Program-made: the position numbers and the translations under genes | Source: an uncultured Pelagibacteraceae bacterium | GTDB taxonomy: Bacteria; Pseudomonadota; Alphaproteobacteria; Pelagibacterales; AG-422-B15 | Direction: 5' to 3' | Length of the DNA: 64,000 nucleotides | NCBI GenBank assembly: GCA_902523455.1 | Contig: CABYZG010000002.1 | Coordinates: 107,652 to 171,651, forward strand | Notes under the pieces: model-generated | Seen by the model: the letters and a program-made list of their open reading frames with translations, nothing else | The model's database searches: none | Told to the model about the DNA's origin: nothing | In this document: in pieces, positions 17,245 to 27,824 of the stretch | How positions within the stretch are numbered: position 1 is the first letter of the stretch | Layout: the number at the start of each line of letters is the position of its first letter

Positions 17245-19113
17245 ATGACTAGTTATGATGTTGTTGTAGTTGGAGGAGGGCATGCTGGCTGCGAAGCCGC
17301 AACTACTTCTGCGCGTATTGGTGCAAAAACCCTCTTAATCAGCCATAAATTTGATACTATTGGGGAAATGTCCTGTAATCCTGCTATTGGTGGTCTTGGC
17401 AAAGGTCACTTAGTAAGGGAAATTGATGCACTGGATGGAATAATGGGGCGTATCGCCGATTTATCAAGCATTCAATATAGATTACTCAATAGAACAAAAG
17501 GCCCTGCAGTAAGAGGACCAAGAGCTCAATCAGATAGAAAGCTCTATAAAAAACACATGCAGGAAGAGATTGAAAATACAAAGAATTTAGAACTCTTGTT
17601 TGATCCTGTAGAAGATCTAATTTTTGATAGTAACAAACAAATTGCTGGTGTGATTTGTGCAAGTGGTAAAAAAATATCTACTAGAAAAGTTATTATCACA
17701 ACTGGTACATTTTTGAATGGCCTTATCCACTTAGGAGACAAAACTATTCCAGCCGGAAGACACGGCGATTCTCCCTCAATAGGACTTGCAGACTCACTCT
17801 ATAAAACTGGATTTAATATTGGACGCCTAAAAACTGGGACACCTGCAAGACTGGATAAAAATACAATAGACTTTTCTAAACTTGAAAAACAGGAGACTGA
17901 CGATGAGCACTCTTACTTTTCGTTCTTAACCACAAAAACTTATAATGAACAATTACCGTGCCACATGACGTATACAAATGAGGCAGTGCACAATATAATT
18001 CAAAAAAATATAACAAAATCAGCTATTTACTCAGGTCAAATCAGTGGGACAGGTCCTAGATATTGCCCTTCAGTAGAGGACAAAGTAGTTAAATTTGCAG
18101 ATAAATTGAGGCATCAAATTTTTTTAGAACCAGAAGGACTTGATAGTGATTTAATATATCCAAATGGCATCTCAACTTCACTCCCGTCGGACGTACAGGA
18201 CGAATTCATAAGTAAAATCAATGGTTTAGAGAATGCTAAAATAGTAAGGCATGGTTATGCAATTGAATACGATTTTATTGATCCACAAGAACTTAATCAA
18301 ACCTTGGAAACTAAAAAAATAAAAGGACTCTATCTTGCTGGACAAATAAATGGCACAACAGGTTACGAGGAAGCTGCTGCGCAAGGGCTTGTAGCAGGTT
18401 TGAATGCTGCAATCTCCCTTAGTAATAAAGAACATGTTTTTTCAAGAAACGACTCATACATTGGGGTAATGATAGATGACTTAACTCTAAAGGGAGTTAC
18501 GGAGCCTTACAGAATGTTCACTTCTAGGGCAGAATACAGACTGTTATTAAGAGCAGATAATGCAGATCTAAGATTAACTGAGATTGGGTATAATTTAGGG
18601 TTAGTTGAAGCTGATAGATATCAAAAGTATTCAGCTAAAAAAATTGAACTAGAAAAAGTATATAAAATTGTTAAAAATCAATATGTTACACCTAATGCAC
18701 TTTCAAAGATTGGAATTAAAATTAATCAAGATGGTAAAAAAAGGTCAGCTTTTGACTTATTAGCTTATCCTAACATCGATATTGATAAAATAGATGAGAT
18801 CTTCAACTTAAATCTAAAGCAATATAGTAGTGAAATTCTTGATCAAATAACAACAGAGGCTCATTACAAAGGCTATCTTAAGAAGCAAGAAAGTGAGATC
18901 ATTTCACTAACTAAAGAAGAAAAAGTTGAAATTCCAACTAATCTTAGATACGAATTAATACCCAGTTTATCAACAGAAATCATTGAAAAACTAACAAAAA
19001 TTAAGCCTAAAAACTTATCTCAAGCATCAAGAATTGATGGTGTTACACCTGCAGCCCTCAGTGTTATTTTATCATATATAAAAACCAAAGCTAAATCAAA
19101 AAAATTAGCTTAA
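17245..19113 (+). CDS. mnmG: tRNA uridine-5-carboxymethylaminomethyl modification enzyme MnmG
   Basis: MnmG is the FAD-dependent partner of MnmE in wobble uridine modification. The FAD motif [13 protein letters not shown] is at residues 6-18. Further family blocks are [22 protein letters not shown] and [10 protein letters not shown]. Two other conserved blocks are [14 protein letters not shown] near residue 270 and [22 protein letters not shown] near residue 363. The C-terminal helical domain ends with [17 protein letters not shown] sequence used for MnmE contact. Its 622 residues are normal. rsmG follows after 10 bp. Confidence 0.97.
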   Translation: MTSYDVVVVGGGHAGCEAATTSARIGAKTLLISHKFDTIGEMSCNPAIGGLGKGHLVREIDALDGIMGRIADLSSIQYRLLNRTKGPAVRGPRAQSDRKLYKKHMQEEIENTKNLELLFDPVEDLIFDSNKQIAGVICASGKKISTRKVIITTGTFLNGLIHLGDKTIPAGRHGDSPSIGLADSLYKTGFNIGRLKTGTPARLDKNTIDFSKLEKQETDDEHSYFSFLTTKTYNEQLPCHMTYTNEAVHNIIQKNITKSAIYSGQISGTGPRYCPSVEDKVVKFADKLRHQIFLEPEGLDSDLIYPNGISTSLPSDVQDEFISKINGLENAKIVRHGYAIEYDFIDPQELNQTLETKKIKGLYLAGQINGTTGYEEAAAQGLVAGLNAAISLSNKEHVFSRNDSYIGVMIDDLTLKGVTEPYRMFTSRAEYRLLLRADNADLRLTEIGYNLGLVEADRYQKYSAKKIELEKVYKIVKNQYVTPNALSKIGIKINQDGKKRSAFDLLAYPNIDIDKIDEIFNLNLKQYSSEILDQITTEAHYKGYLKKQESEIISLTKEEKVEIPTNLRYELIPSLSTEIIEKLTKIKPKNLSQASRIDGVTPAALSVILSYIKTKAKSKKLA

Positions 19114-19123
19114 TATCAAAACA

Positions 19124-19747
19124 ATGAATGATTCGCCTGATGCTCTAAAAGAGCTCTTGCCAAATGTTTCACGTGAAACAATTGAAAAATTGGCAGAATT
19201 CAGGGAAATGATTTTGGCAGAAGACCAAAACTTAATATCGAAGAATGACAAAAACTTCATCTGGACAAGACATTTCTATGATTCTCTAAGATTAGCTCAG
19301 TTTATAACAAGCAATGGAAATGATATCATTGATATTGGCAGCGGTGCTGGCCTTCCAGGTATACCAGTTTCATTGTTATTTAGCTCAAAAAATAAGGTTT
19401 TTCTATGTGAAAATAGGCCTAAAAGAGTATCATTTCTTAACAAGTGTATTGTTAACTTAGATCTTAAAAATACCGAAGTGATTCCCATTAAAGCAGAAAA
19501 AATTGAAAATAAAAAATTTGATATCATTTTAGCAAGAGCTGTTAGCCAATTAAATCATTTATTATCAATTAGTTATAATATATGCAAAAAAAACACTACA
19601 TTGCTACTGCATAAAGGTGTACATATAGATGAAGAGATTGTGCAAGCTACTAAATATTGGCAATTTACTCATGTATTACATGAAAATGAAAGAGAAAAGG
19701 GTTCTTTTATTTTAGAATTAAAAAATATAATAAAATCAATAACTTAA
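19124..19747 (+). CDS. rsmG: 16S rRNA (guanine527-N7)-methyltransferase RsmG
   Basis: RsmG methylates G527 of 16S rRNA using SAM. The 207-residue protein has the IDIGSGAGLPGIPVSLLF motif I near residue 66, CENRPKRVSFLNK, and ILARAVSQLNHLL near residue 128. The N-terminal stretch PNVSRETIEKL is encoded by DNA that contains a perfect parS sequence (19165-19180), so this part of the gene serves both as protein code and as a partition site. The parA start overlaps its stop by 1 base. Confidence 0.95.
   Translation: MNDSPDALKELLPNVSRETIEKLAEFREMILAEDQNLISKNDKNFIWTRHFYDSLRLAQFITSNGNDIIDIGSGAGLPGIPVSLLFSSKNKVFLCENRPKRVSFLNKCIVNLDLKNTEVIPIKAEKIENKKFDIILARAVSQLNHLLSISYNICKKNTTLLLHKGVHIDEEIVQATKYWQFTHVLHENEREKGSFILELKNIIKSIT
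19165..19180. other. parS: parS centromere-like ParB binding site
   Basis: The 16-bp perfect palindrome TGTTTCACGTGAAACA equals the canonical bacterial chromosomal parS consensus with no mismatch. It lies inside rsmG, about 0.6 kb before parA and 1.4 kb before parB. ParB dimers would load here and spread, and ParA would act on the complex to segregate the origin region. It is about 8.4 kb from the maf-hemE gap. No second copy was seen in the window. Confidence 0.93.
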
Positions 19748-20535
19748 TGAAAAATAAAATAATAGCTATCTCAAATCAGAAAGGTGGAGTGGGAAAAACT
19801 ACAACAGCAATAAACTTATCCACAGCCTTAGCGGCTATTGGGGAAAAGGTTTTAATTATTGACCTCGACCCTCAAGGAAACGCTAGTACAGGCTTAGGTA
19901 TAGATTATCAAAACAGAAATAATTCAATTTATGAAGTTCTTGCATCTCAAAGCAATTTATTTGATGCAATTCAAAATACTGAAATAGAAAATTTAAAAAT
20001 TATTCCATCCACTGTGGATCTATCAGGCATTGAACCTGAACTTGCTGAAGTAAATGATAGAGCTTTTACACTTAAAAAAATTTTAACAGACCAAAACTCA
20101 TTAAATGATTTTAGTTTTGTTTTTATTGATTGCCCACCAGCTTTAAGTCTTCTCACTGTCATGGCAATGACCGCAGCTGACTCTGTCATAGTCCCACTTC
20201 AATGTGAATTTTTTGCTTTAGAAGGACTTAGTCAATTAATAAAAACAATTGATAGGGTAAAACAAAATCTCAATCAAAATCTAACAATCGACGGGATAGT
20301 ACTAACAATGTTTGATGGAAGAAACAAACTTTCCTCACAAGTTGCTGATGATGTTAAAAAACATTTAAGTCAGCAAGTATATGAAACAATCATACCTCGT
20401 AATGTAAGAGTTTCAGAAGCACCTTCTTTTGGAATGCCTGCATTAATCTATGATCAAAAAGCTGCAGGTAGTCAGGCATATTTAAGATTAGCAGACGAAA
20501 TCATAAGACAAAATAAAGAGCAGGAGGCCGCTTAA
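19747..20535 (+). CDS. parA: Chromosome partitioning ATPase ParA
   Basis: ParA is a Walker-type ATPase that forms gradients on the nucleoid and pulls ParB-parS complexes. The 262-residue sequence starts KIIAISNQKGGVGKTTTAINLSTALA with the deviant Walker A motif at residues 11-18. LIIDLDPQGNASTGLG (A') and FVFIDCPPALSLLTVMAM (Walker B) follow. The short N-terminus without an HTH domain marks the chromosomal Soj/ParA type. The parB start overlaps its stop by one base. Confidence 0.97.
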   Translation: MKNKIIAISNQKGGVGKTTTAINLSTALAAIGEKVLIIDLDPQGNASTGLGIDYQNRNNSIYEVLASQSNLFDAIQNTEIENLKIIPSTVDLSGIEPELAEVNDRAFTLKKILTDQNSLNDFSFVFIDCPPALSLLTVMAMTAADSVIVPLQCEFFALEGLSQLIKTIDRVKQNLNQNLTIDGIVLTMFDGRNKLSSQVADDVKKHLSQQVYETIIPRNVRVSEAPSFGMPALIYDQKAAGSQAYLRLADEIIRQNKEQEAA

Positions 20536-21395
20536 TGAGTTCATCAATTTCAAAAAAAGGTTTAGGCCGTGGTCTCTCATCCCTCATGGGTGACACAAAA
20601 GAAATTTCAACTCAAACAGAAACTTCAAATCAAGAAACAAAAATTTCAATTGCAAACCTTAAGCCAAGTCCATCGCAACCAAGAAGACTATTTGACAAAA
20701 ACAGTATTAATGAATTGGCTGAGTCAATAAAATCAAAAGGACTGGTACAACCCATATTAGTTAGACCTTCACCAACAGAGTCTGGAACATATGAAATCAT
20801 TGCAGGTGAGAGGAGATGGCGAGCAGCTCAAATTGCTCAACTTCATGAAGTTCCTGCTGTCGTCAGAAAACTAAACGATACAGAAGCTTTAGAAATAGCG
20901 ATCATTGAAAATGTTCAACGTTCAGATCTATCACCCATTGAAGAAGCCGCTGGATATAAAAGATTAATTGAAAACCACAGCCACACCCAAGAAGCTTTAT
21001 CAGAAATTGTAGGTAAAAGCAGAAGTCATATTGCAAATATAATTAGATTACTCAGTTTGCCTCAATCAATTCAAGATATGATTTCAGAGGGAAAAATTTC
21101 ATCAGGTCATGCTCGAGCTATTATGAATAGTGCTTTTCCAGAACAACTAGCAGAAAAAATTGTAAGTGAAAATTTAAGCGTAAGAGCCGCAGAAGACCTC
21201 GCTAAACAGAGAAAGCCAGGAGTTAAGAAAGTTAAGTTAAAAGATCCAGATACTATTGATTTAGAAAATAACTTAACAGCAAAGCTCGGATTAAGTGTAT
21301 CGATTGATCACAAAGGAAAAAAAGGTGGTTCGATTAAAATAGAATATAAGTCACTTGATCAATTAGAATTAGTAACTGCAAAATTAAAAAATTAA
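20535..21395 (+). CDS. parB: Chromosome partitioning protein ParB
   Basis: ParB is the CTPase clamp that binds parS. The 286-residue protein has an N-terminal KKGLGRGLSSLMGD ParA-interaction segment. The CTP-binding domain includes PSQPRRLFDKNSINELAESIKSKGLVQPILVRP and GERRWRAAQIA. The ENVQRSDLSPIEEAAGYKRLI arginine-patch region follows, then an HTH domain (GKSRSHIANIIRLLSLP) that reads parS, and a C-terminal dimerisation domain. It converges with holA, overlapping by 4 bp. Confidence 0.97.
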   Translation: MSSSISKKGLGRGLSSLMGDTKEISTQTETSNQETKISIANLKPSPSQPRRLFDKNSINELAESIKSKGLVQPILVRPSPTESGTYEIIAGERRWRAAQIAQLHEVPAVVRKLNDTEALEIAIIENVQRSDLSPIEEAAGYKRLIENHSHTQEALSEIVGKSRSHIANIIRLLSLPQSIQDMISEGKISSGHARAIMNSAFPEQLAEKIVSENLSVRAAEDLAKQRKPGVKKVKLKDPDTIDLENNLTAKLGLSVSIDHKGKKGGSIKIEYKSLDQLELVTAKLKN

Positions 21396-22417
21396 TTTCT
21401 GAAGTAATTTCGTCCACTATCGGCTACGAGCAATATTGATTTTTCGCAGTTTAAAGAAGCTAAATTGCTATTTAATTTACAAGAAACTTCTGTTTCCAAA
21501 AGTTTGAACAAATTAGTTTCAATGCTTGATAATGGCCATTTGTGACAATGTCGTTCAAAATTATCTTTATCTTTCCAGAACACTGGAGGTCTAAGACTTT
21601 TTATAGCAACATCGAAGTTGTTACCCTTTTTCATCTCTATTTTCGTTTTTTGAATTCTTAACATGTAATTTGATAAACTTCTTACAAGGCTAATTGGACT
21701 TGCTCCTTCTGTTAGTAATTTGTTTACTATTTTGGAACTTTTATTTGTATTCCCAAACATGACATATTCATTCATTTTATTTAAGTTTTGAGAGCTTGAG
21801 TCATTGAGTAAAATTCTAATTTCCTTTAACTTAATTGTTGATTTAGAGTTTTTGTAAAACAGTGCAATTTTTTCAAGTTCACGTTTGTTTATCATACGGT
21901 CATTACTTAATGATTGAAGTAGGTAATTCTTTATATCACGGCTTAGTTCAACACTGTTCTTTCTTGCGAATTCATCAATACTTTTCATCGTTGAACGACC
22001 ATCGTCTTCGTAACATGCAAGTGAATAACAAGTTTTGTGTTCTTCAAAAAATTTTCTTATCTTTGAGGATTTATTCAAACTACCTTCCTTTATAACGAGT
22101 ACGGTTTGTTTGGGTGCCTTTAAAGTAATTTCTTCAATAATACTTAAATGTTTATCCTTTATTGAGTCAGCTATGACAATTTTGTTTTTAAAGAACATAG
22201 AAACTGATCTAATAATTGCTTCAAGAGATCCTGCATCATCGTCTAAATCTCTTCCACTAAAACTGATTTCTTCGTAATCATCTTTAGATAAATAATCTTT
22301 AGTTAATTTCTCTATCTGTTCTCTAACAAGCCCCTCATTTGGGCCATATATTAAAATATTTAAAAATTTTTCGGTGTCTTTGACAATTTTTTCTAACTGA
22401 TGTTCCTTGACGATCAT
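21392..22417 (-). CDS. holA: DNA polymerase III delta subunit
   Basis: This is the clamp-loader delta subunit that opens the beta sliding clamp. The 341-residue sequence shows the N-terminal ILIYGPNEGLVREQIEKL (a Walker-like fold without nucleotide-binding consensus), the middle AAA+ lid region, and the C-terminal FGNTNKSSKIVNKLLTEGASPISLVRSLSNYMLRI collar domain typical of alphaproteobacterial HolA. It starts at the base next to the lptE stop. The lptE-holA pairing is conserved in proteobacteria. Confidence 0.88.
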   Translation of the reverse strand: MIVKEHQLEKIVKDTEKFLNILIYGPNEGLVREQIEKLTKDYLSKDDYEEISFSGRDLDDDAGSLEAIIRSVSMFFKNKIVIADSIKDKHLSIIEEITLKAPKQTVLVIKEGSLNKSSKIRKFFEEHKTCYSLACYEDDGRSTMKSIDEFARKNSVELSRDIKNYLLQSLSNDRMINKRELEKIALFYKNSKSTIKLKEIRILLNDSSSQNLNKMNEYVMFGNTNKSSKIVNKLLTEGASPISLVRSLSNYMLRIQKTKIEMKKGNNFDVAIKSLRPPVFWKDKDNFERHCHKWPLSSIETNLFKLLETEVSCKLNSNLASLNCEKSILLVADSGRNYFRN

Positions 22418-22885
22418 CTATTTTGAAATAATGCTTTGGATTCTAGATGCCATTATTTGGATAGCATTTTTAGTTGCAATTTTGCTCATACGTTTTCTAG
22501 TGTCTTCATTGATGATTTCTGATTCGGTAACATCGTACTGTGCAAAACCCCGCGTAGTGCCAGTAGAAATGGTTTCATCGACGTCTATTTCTATTAGTTC
22601 GTATGCTATTTCTATTTCAATTCTATATTTCGCTACTGTTCCATTCGTATTTACAATTAATGGGGTTAAATCTTCATATATTTTAAGAATTGCTTTGAAC
22701 TTTTGATTTTCACCTTGAACGATAGTGCTATTAACCTCCTCAATAATTTCTCTTGAAACTTGGTTAGCAACCTCAACAGAGTAACCGTCTAGGTCAACAT
22801 CATCACTTGTAATTTTATAAATTGGTTTAAAACCACAACCAAAGAATATTAAAAATATTGCTAAAGTCGCTAACAGTTTACTCAT
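22418..22885 (-). CDS. lptE: LPS-assembly lipoprotein LptE
   Basis: LptE is the outer-membrane lipoprotein plug that works with LptD to insert lipopolysaccharide. The 155-residue protein has a hydrophobic signal ending in the lipobox FFGCGFKPIY, with the acylated Cys near residue 17. The Cys-Gly-Phe-x-Pro-x-Tyr start is a good LptE signature. The rest is a low-similarity alpha/beta domain. It is placed between the TPR-sulfotransferase (4-bp overlap) and holA. The location next to holA supports the call more than the sequence alone does. Confidence 0.85.
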   Translation of the reverse strand: MSKLLATLAIFLIFFGCGFKPIYKITSDDVDLDGYSVEVANQVSREIIEEVNSTIVQGENQKFKAILKIYEDLTPLIVNTNGTVAKYRIEIEIAYELIEIDVDETISTGTTRGFAQYDVTESEIINEDTRKRMSKIATKNAIQIMASRIQSIISK

Positions 22886-24588
22886 GATCTCAATTCCGAT
22901 AACATTTCTGACAAATAGCTTTCATATTTTTTCCACGCGCCAATAGATTTATTATTAATAGGTTTTCTTACCTGTTCTATGCTAGCAGTTCTAACTTGTC
23001 TCTTATTTTTGTGAAATTCCAGACATTGTTCTTCCCAAATTAGATCACAAAAATCAATCAATTTTTTTGATATTGTTTCCTGATTATTAACCAATTCTTC
23101 GTTATCCAAAACGAAAATGTCATCGGTATAATTTTTAAGCCAAAATTCCATAATGTCCTGGTGAAGTTTATAATATCCTACCAACATTTTTTGATTGTAT
23201 GAGTATTGGTGCGAGACATCTATAAATTTGTGCGAATAAAGTGAAAAACAATTATCCATTGGATCTCTTTTACAGTAAATAATTTTTGACTCAGGTAAAA
23301 TAAGTTTTATTAATCCAATGAATAAAAAATTATGGGGCATTTTATCACAGATATATAAAGAATTCTTCTTGTCACGTCGCGCTAATTTCTCAAGATACTT
23401 ATTACGGGCTGACTTCAAACTATTTTTTGACTTTAGAAATATTTCAAATTTTTTTATTTGTTCGTTAGTTGGTTGGATTAGGCGTGTACTAGTTACCTCT
23501 GTTAAAAAATCTAGCTCTCCAGCACCGGTAACTTGAGAATGAGAAGAGAGAATCTGTTCACACAAAGTAGTGCCTGACCTTGGCATACCACATATGAAAA
23601 CAGGTATTTGCTTTTTCACCCTCTCTTCACATATAAAATCTAATTTCTTTGAAAAAATCATCTTTAATTTTTCAAAAAATTGCTTTTCGTGCCTTAGATC
23701 AAATTCTTTAACGGAGTATTGTGCATCGTTACTCTTTTTTAAATACGAACCTGCCCTTTGATAATCTTTTTGATTTTTAAAATACTCAAAAAAAGAGTAG
23801 TTTATCAATATCTTATCTTCAATACCAAGGTCTTCACTTTCTAGCTTTTCACTATAATACTTAATATGTTTCTCGGTTAACTTATTCTTATTGTCTTTTG
23901 TGTATCCGATAAAATAAGAAACATTTTGATAATTTTTTTTGAATAATTCAGTAGATAATTTGTTTGCTTTCTTAAATTCGCCTATTTCTCTATACGCTGC
24001 AGAAAGGTCATATCTAATGTCGTCATTTTCTGGATAATTCTCTGTTAATTTTTCAAGTAAACCAATTGCTTCTTCTAGCTCACCACTAATAATTAAAGCT
24101 TTTGCATACTGAACGAGTGCAAGCGGATTATTTGGCTGAATAGTAAGTGATAACTTTGCATAATGAAGCGCATTTTTTGGATCATGAACTTTATGATAGT
24201 AGGCCGCTAAATTATTTATTGTTGGCACGTAATTAGAATTAATTTTAAAAGAATTCATTAAACACTTATGCGCTAATTCGTAATTTTTGTTTAACATATG
24301 TATCGTTCCTAAGTTGCCCATAGCTTGAAAACCTTTTGGATTGACCTTCAGTGCTTCCATAAAATAATTGTAAGCTTTTTCATTTTCTTTTAAATCCTGG
24401 AAAAGAATGCCAAGATGTCTTAAAGCTTCGTAATTTGTAGGTTCACTCAATAACACTCTATTATATAACACTTCGGCTTCTTTATAATTTTTATTTGTGT
24501 GCAGCCTGATGCCTTGAAGTAAAACTGGGTTGACAGTTTGATTTAGCTTGCCGCTTTTTTTCTGTTTTCTACGTTCGTGCCTGTTCAT
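22882..24588 (-). CDS. TPR-repeat sulfotransferase family protein
   Basis: This 568-residue protein has two parts. Residues about 20-250 form tandem tetratricopeptide repeats (for example YNRVLLSEPTNYEALRHLGILFQDL). Residues about 325-560 form a sulfotransferase domain with the PAPS-binding loop FICGMPRSGTTLCEQILSSH. KIIYCKRDPMDNCFSLY matches the 3'-phosphate binding segment. Similar TPR-sulfotransferases occur in marine alphaproteobacteria and resemble tyrosylprotein sulfotransferases, but the acceptor is unknown. It interrupts the usual leuS-lptE-holA order, with a 4-bp overlap to lptE and 2 bases to leuS, so it is co-transcribed with essential genes. Confidence 0.88.
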   Translation of the reverse strand: MNRHERRKQKKSGKLNQTVNPVLLQGIRLHTNKNYKEAEVLYNRVLLSEPTNYEALRHLGILFQDLKENEKAYNYFMEALKVNPKGFQAMGNLGTIHMLNKNYELAHKCLMNSFKINSNYVPTINNLAAYYHKVHDPKNALHYAKLSLTIQPNNPLALVQYAKALIISGELEEAIGLLEKLTENYPENDDIRYDLSAAYREIGEFKKANKLSTELFKKNYQNVSYFIGYTKDNKNKLTEKHIKYYSEKLESEDLGIEDKILINYSFFEYFKNQKDYQRAGSYLKKSNDAQYSVKEFDLRHEKQFFEKLKMIFSKKLDFICEERVKKQIPVFICGMPRSGTTLCEQILSSHSQVTGAGELDFLTEVTSTRLIQPTNEQIKKFEIFLKSKNSLKSARNKYLEKLARRDKKNSLYICDKMPHNFLFIGLIKLILPESKIIYCKRDPMDNCFSLYSHKFIDVSHQYSYNQKMLVGYYKLHQDIMEFWLKNYTDDIFVLDNEELVNNQETISKKLIDFCDLIWEEQCLEFHKNKRQVRTASIEQVRKPINNKSIGAWKKYESYLSEMLSELRS

Positions 24589-24590
24589 GT

Positions 24591-27155
24591 TTAAACAACA
24601 ATATTAAGTATTTTATTTGGAACATAGATTGATTTTATTATAGTTTTTTCTGATAGTGCATCTTTTATATTTTTAATATTTTGCATTTCTTTTTTTACTT
24701 CATTTTCAGAGGAGTCTTTTAAGACAACAACCTCTCCTCTTCTTTTACCATTGATCTGTATAACAACAGTCACTTCTTTATTTTCTAAATATTTTTCATT
24801 TACTTTTGGCCAAGGTTCATTGGTAATGGAACTAGTATTGCCTGTGAGTGACCAACATTCTTCAGCTAAATGTGGTACCATCGGCTCTATTACTCTAATT
24901 AATATATACAGTGCTTCTGTGAAAGCCATTTTGTCTTTTTCATCATTTATTTCAAATTTAGACATTGCATTAACTATTTCAAAAACTCTGGCTATAGAAA
25001 CATTCATCTGAAACTTTTCAATACTTTGGGTTATGGCATGAAGATTTTGGTGAATAGTTTTAATAAAAATTAAATTTCCTCCTTCATAATTTGGAGCAGC
25101 AGTTTCATCATTTCTTTCAAGAAATTTCTGATTTTTTTTAACCAGTGTCCAAATTTTTTGGCATATTTTCCACGCCCCATGGATACCTGAATCCGTCCAA
25201 TTGATGTCTTTCTCAGGTGGACTGTCTGATAACATAAACCACCTGGCTGAGTCAGCTCCGTAAGTATCAATAATTGATTCTGGGTCAATCACATTTTTTT
25301 TTGATTTAGACATTGATTCAATTTCTCCCATTGTGACCTTTTCGCCAGTGGATATTTGAAAATAATTAGAGTCTTTTTTTTCGACATCATCTGGGTAAAC
25401 CCATGCTCTCGACTCATTTTGGAAAGTATTATGACAAACCATGCCTTGAGTAAATAAACTTTCAAAAGGTTCATCAATCCCCTGGATGTTTAAAGCTTTC
25501 GTAAAGAACCTTGAATATAATAAATGTAAAATAGCATGTTCGACTCCTCCAACATATTGATCAACTGGCATCCAGTAATTAACTTCTTTTATATTGTAAG
25601 GCTCGTGGGTTTCAAGCGGTGAACAGAATCTTAAAAAGTACCATGCTGAATCCACAAAAGTATCAAGCGTATCTGTTTCCCTTACAGCTTTCATTCCCGT
25701 CTTTGGGCATTTTGTATGTTTCCATGTTGGATGATTATCAAGAGGATTGCCTGGAATACTTAAGTCAATATCATCAGGTAATTTTAATGGCAATTCACTT
25801 TCAGGAACTTCAATGACTTCACCGTCTTCTCTATACATTATGGGGATCGGGCAACCCCAATATCTTTGTCTGGATACGCCCCAATCTCTGAGTCTGTAGT
25901 TTGTAGTTTTTTTTCCTATATTTAATTTTTCTATTTTTTTTATAATCTGCTCTTTGGCTTCTTCAACAGAGAGATCATTTAAAAACTGAGAATTTATGAG
26001 TTTACCATTTCCAGTGTAAGCATTCTTAAAATCAAACTCAGAATTTTCAGCTGAGTCAATTACTTGAATTACTTCTAAATTATATTTGTTTGCAAAATCT
26101 AAATCCCTTTGGTCGTGTGCGGGACAACCATAAATTGCACCTGATCCGTAATCCATTAAAATGAAGTTAGCTATAAAAACAGGTAGTAGTTTATTTTCAA
26201 TGAAAGGATGTTTTATAAACAACTCTGTCTGAATACCCACTTTTTCATTTCGCGCGATTGACTCCTCGCTGATTTTTTGTGATCTTAACTCATTAACTTG
26301 ATCATTAAGGGACTGGTTTGTTTTAATTAATTTGTCCACCAACGGGTGAAAAGGTGATAATGCACAAAAAGTTGCTCCGAAAATTGTATCAGGTCGTGTT
26401 GTAAAAATTCTTAATTTTTCCTCATTGAATTCATTTAATTTAGTTGATATCTCAAAATCAATTTCGCAGCCAAAGGATTTACCAATCCAATTCTTTTGCA
26501 TTGTTCTTACTTTTTCTGGCCAACCTGACATTTTATCCAATGCTTTAAGAAGATCATCTGCATAGTCTGTAATTTTAAAAAACCATTGTGAAAGTTTTTT
26601 TTGCTCAACTTCTGCACCAGACCGCCAACCCTTGCCATCAATGACTTGTTCATTCGCAAGCACTGTATTTTCTATAGGGTCCCAATTAACAAGTGATTCT
26701 TTTTTATAAATTAAATTTTTTCGGTAAAATTTTAAAAATAATTTTTGTTGATTTTGATAGTAAAGCTTGTCACATGTAGCAACCTCTCGAGACCAATCAA
26801 TTGATAGCCCCATTTGCTTAAGTTGTTTTTTCATTGTTTCTATATTTTCGTAAGTCCATGCTTTTGGTGATGTTTTGTTTTCAATCGCAGCGTTCTCAGC
26901 AGGAAGTCCGAAAGCATCCCACCCCATAGGATGCATGACATTAAATCCTTGTGCTCTCTTGTATCTCGCGATCACATCACCCAATGTATAGTTACGAACG
27001 TGTCCCATATGAATTTTCCCTGACGGGTATGGAAACATTTCAAGAATATAATATTTTTTTTTACCTTCTATTATTTTGCTTTCAAATAATTGGTTGTCAC
27101 TCCAATGGCTTTGCCATTTCTTCTCAATTATTTTTGAATTATATTTTTCGGACAT
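24591..27155 (-). CDS. leuS: Leucyl-tRNA synthetase
   Basis: LeuS charges tRNA-Leu. The class I signatures are present: the HIGH equivalent HMGH in [19 protein letters not shown] near residue 45, and MSKSKKN near residue 615. The CP1 editing domain includes [15 protein letters not shown], and a zinc-type insert region and anticodon domain follow. ATG at 27155 is chosen over TTG at 27161. The 854-residue length is normal. The DUF3576 lipoprotein gene lies just upstream, the usual alphaproteobacterial arrangement. Confidence 0.97.
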   Translation of the reverse strand: MSEKYNSKIIEKKWQSHWSDNQLFESKIIEGKKKYYILEMFPYPSGKIHMGHVRNYTLGDVIARYKRAQGFNVMHPMGWDAFGLPAENAAIENKTSPKAWTYENIETMKKQLKQMGLSIDWSREVATCDKLYYQNQQKLFLKFYRKNLIYKKESLVNWDPIENTVLANEQVIDGKGWRSGAEVEQKKLSQWFFKITDYADDLLKALDKMSGWPEKVRTMQKNWIGKSFGCEIDFEISTKLNEFNEEKLRIFTTRPDTIFGATFCALSPFHPLVDKLIKTNQSLNDQVNELRSQKISEESIARNEKVGIQTELFIKHPFIENKLLPVFIANFILMDYGSGAIYGCPAHDQRDLDFANKYNLEVIQVIDSAENSEFDFKNAYTGNGKLINSQFLNDLSVEEAKEQIIKKIEKLNIGKKTTNYRLRDWGVSRQRYWGCPIPIMYREDGEVIEVPESELPLKLPDDIDLSIPGNPLDNHPTWKHTKCPKTGMKAVRETDTLDTFVDSAWYFLRFCSPLETHEPYNIKEVNYWMPVDQYVGGVEHAILHLLYSRFFTKALNIQGIDEPFESLFTQGMVCHNTFQNESRAWVYPDDVEKKDSNYFQISTGEKVTMGEIESMSKSKKNVIDPESIIDTYGADSARWFMLSDSPPEKDINWTDSGIHGAWKICQKIWTLVKKNQKFLERNDETAAPNYEGGNLIFIKTIHQNLHAITQSIEKFQMNVSIARVFEIVNAMSKFEINDEKDKMAFTEALYILIRVIEPMVPHLAEECWSLTGNTSSITNEPWPKVNEKYLENKEVTVVIQINGKRRGEVVVLKDSSENEVKKEMQNIKNIKDALSEKTIIKSIYVPNKILNIVV

Positions 27156-27173
27156 TAACAAATCATTAAGGGC

Positions 27174-27713
27174 TTAGAGTTCTGATGCGATTTTTAATGA
27201 TCTTGCTGAAGATAAAATACTTTCTTTTATTTTTAAACTTTGTTCTGAATTAATTCCTTGGTCGGTCCATCGGTCTTCAATTAAAGATTGCGTGAATAAA
27301 GAGACAACTACACTTTCATTGTTCATTTCTTGGTCAACTATACGTATATTAATTTTTATTCTGCTCTGACCGTCATCCAGACTGTACCAATCGGTAACAA
27401 TGACTCCCGACATAGAGTCAACTGAAAGCAATGGCATAAAACTAATTTTGTCCAATGCAACATTAAAGGTTATTGATTCTAAGTATGTATCTACGGGATC
27501 TATGCCCAATGCACCACGAAGAGTAAAGCCCGAGCCTTCATCAAGCAGGGTGGATCCTGGCGGTAAATTTATATCTTCCTTTTTCATTTTTTCTGCCGTA
27601 GCTCTTTGTTTTTCTGTTTTGTAAGTTTCCTCGGGCTCGTCCTGTAAGCTTTGAATTTGGGCACAAGAAACTAAAAAAATAAGTAAAAATATGGAAATTA
27701 GCTTTATTTTCAT
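27174..27713 (-). CDS. DUF3576 family lipoprotein
   Basis: This is a 179-residue predicted lipoprotein. The signal peptide ends in the lipobox FLVSCAQIQ, with the Cys near residue 18. The body contains LRGALGIDPVDTYLESITFNVALDKISFMPLLSVDSMSGVIVTDWYS, typical of the DUF3576 family. In alphaproteobacteria this gene is regularly found directly upstream of leuS, as here. No biochemical function is established. The C-terminal ILSSARSLKIAS segment is family-typical. Confidence 0.85.
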   Translation of the reverse strand: MKIKLISIFLLIFLVSCAQIQSLQDEPEETYKTEKQRATAEKMKKEDINLPPGSTLLDEGSGFTLRGALGIDPVDTYLESITFNVALDKISFMPLLSVDSMSGVIVTDWYSLDDGQSRIKINIRIVDQEMNNESVVVSLFTQSLIEDRWTDQGINSEQSLKIKESILSSARSLKIASEL

Positions 27714-27824
27714 AAAATTTATTGAAATTTAGACGAAAATTTAATTATTGGTATATTATTATATCTAGAAGATTGCATTAAACCATATTTCTCTATTTTT
27801 CAACAAAATCTCATAGTTGCAAAA

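Noticed and set aside
19816..19824. Perfect DnaA box TTATCCACA inside parA
   Set aside because: It is encoded by the conserved NLSTALA codons of ParA, is single and lies in coding sequence. A chance or codon-driven match is more likely than a functional origin element.
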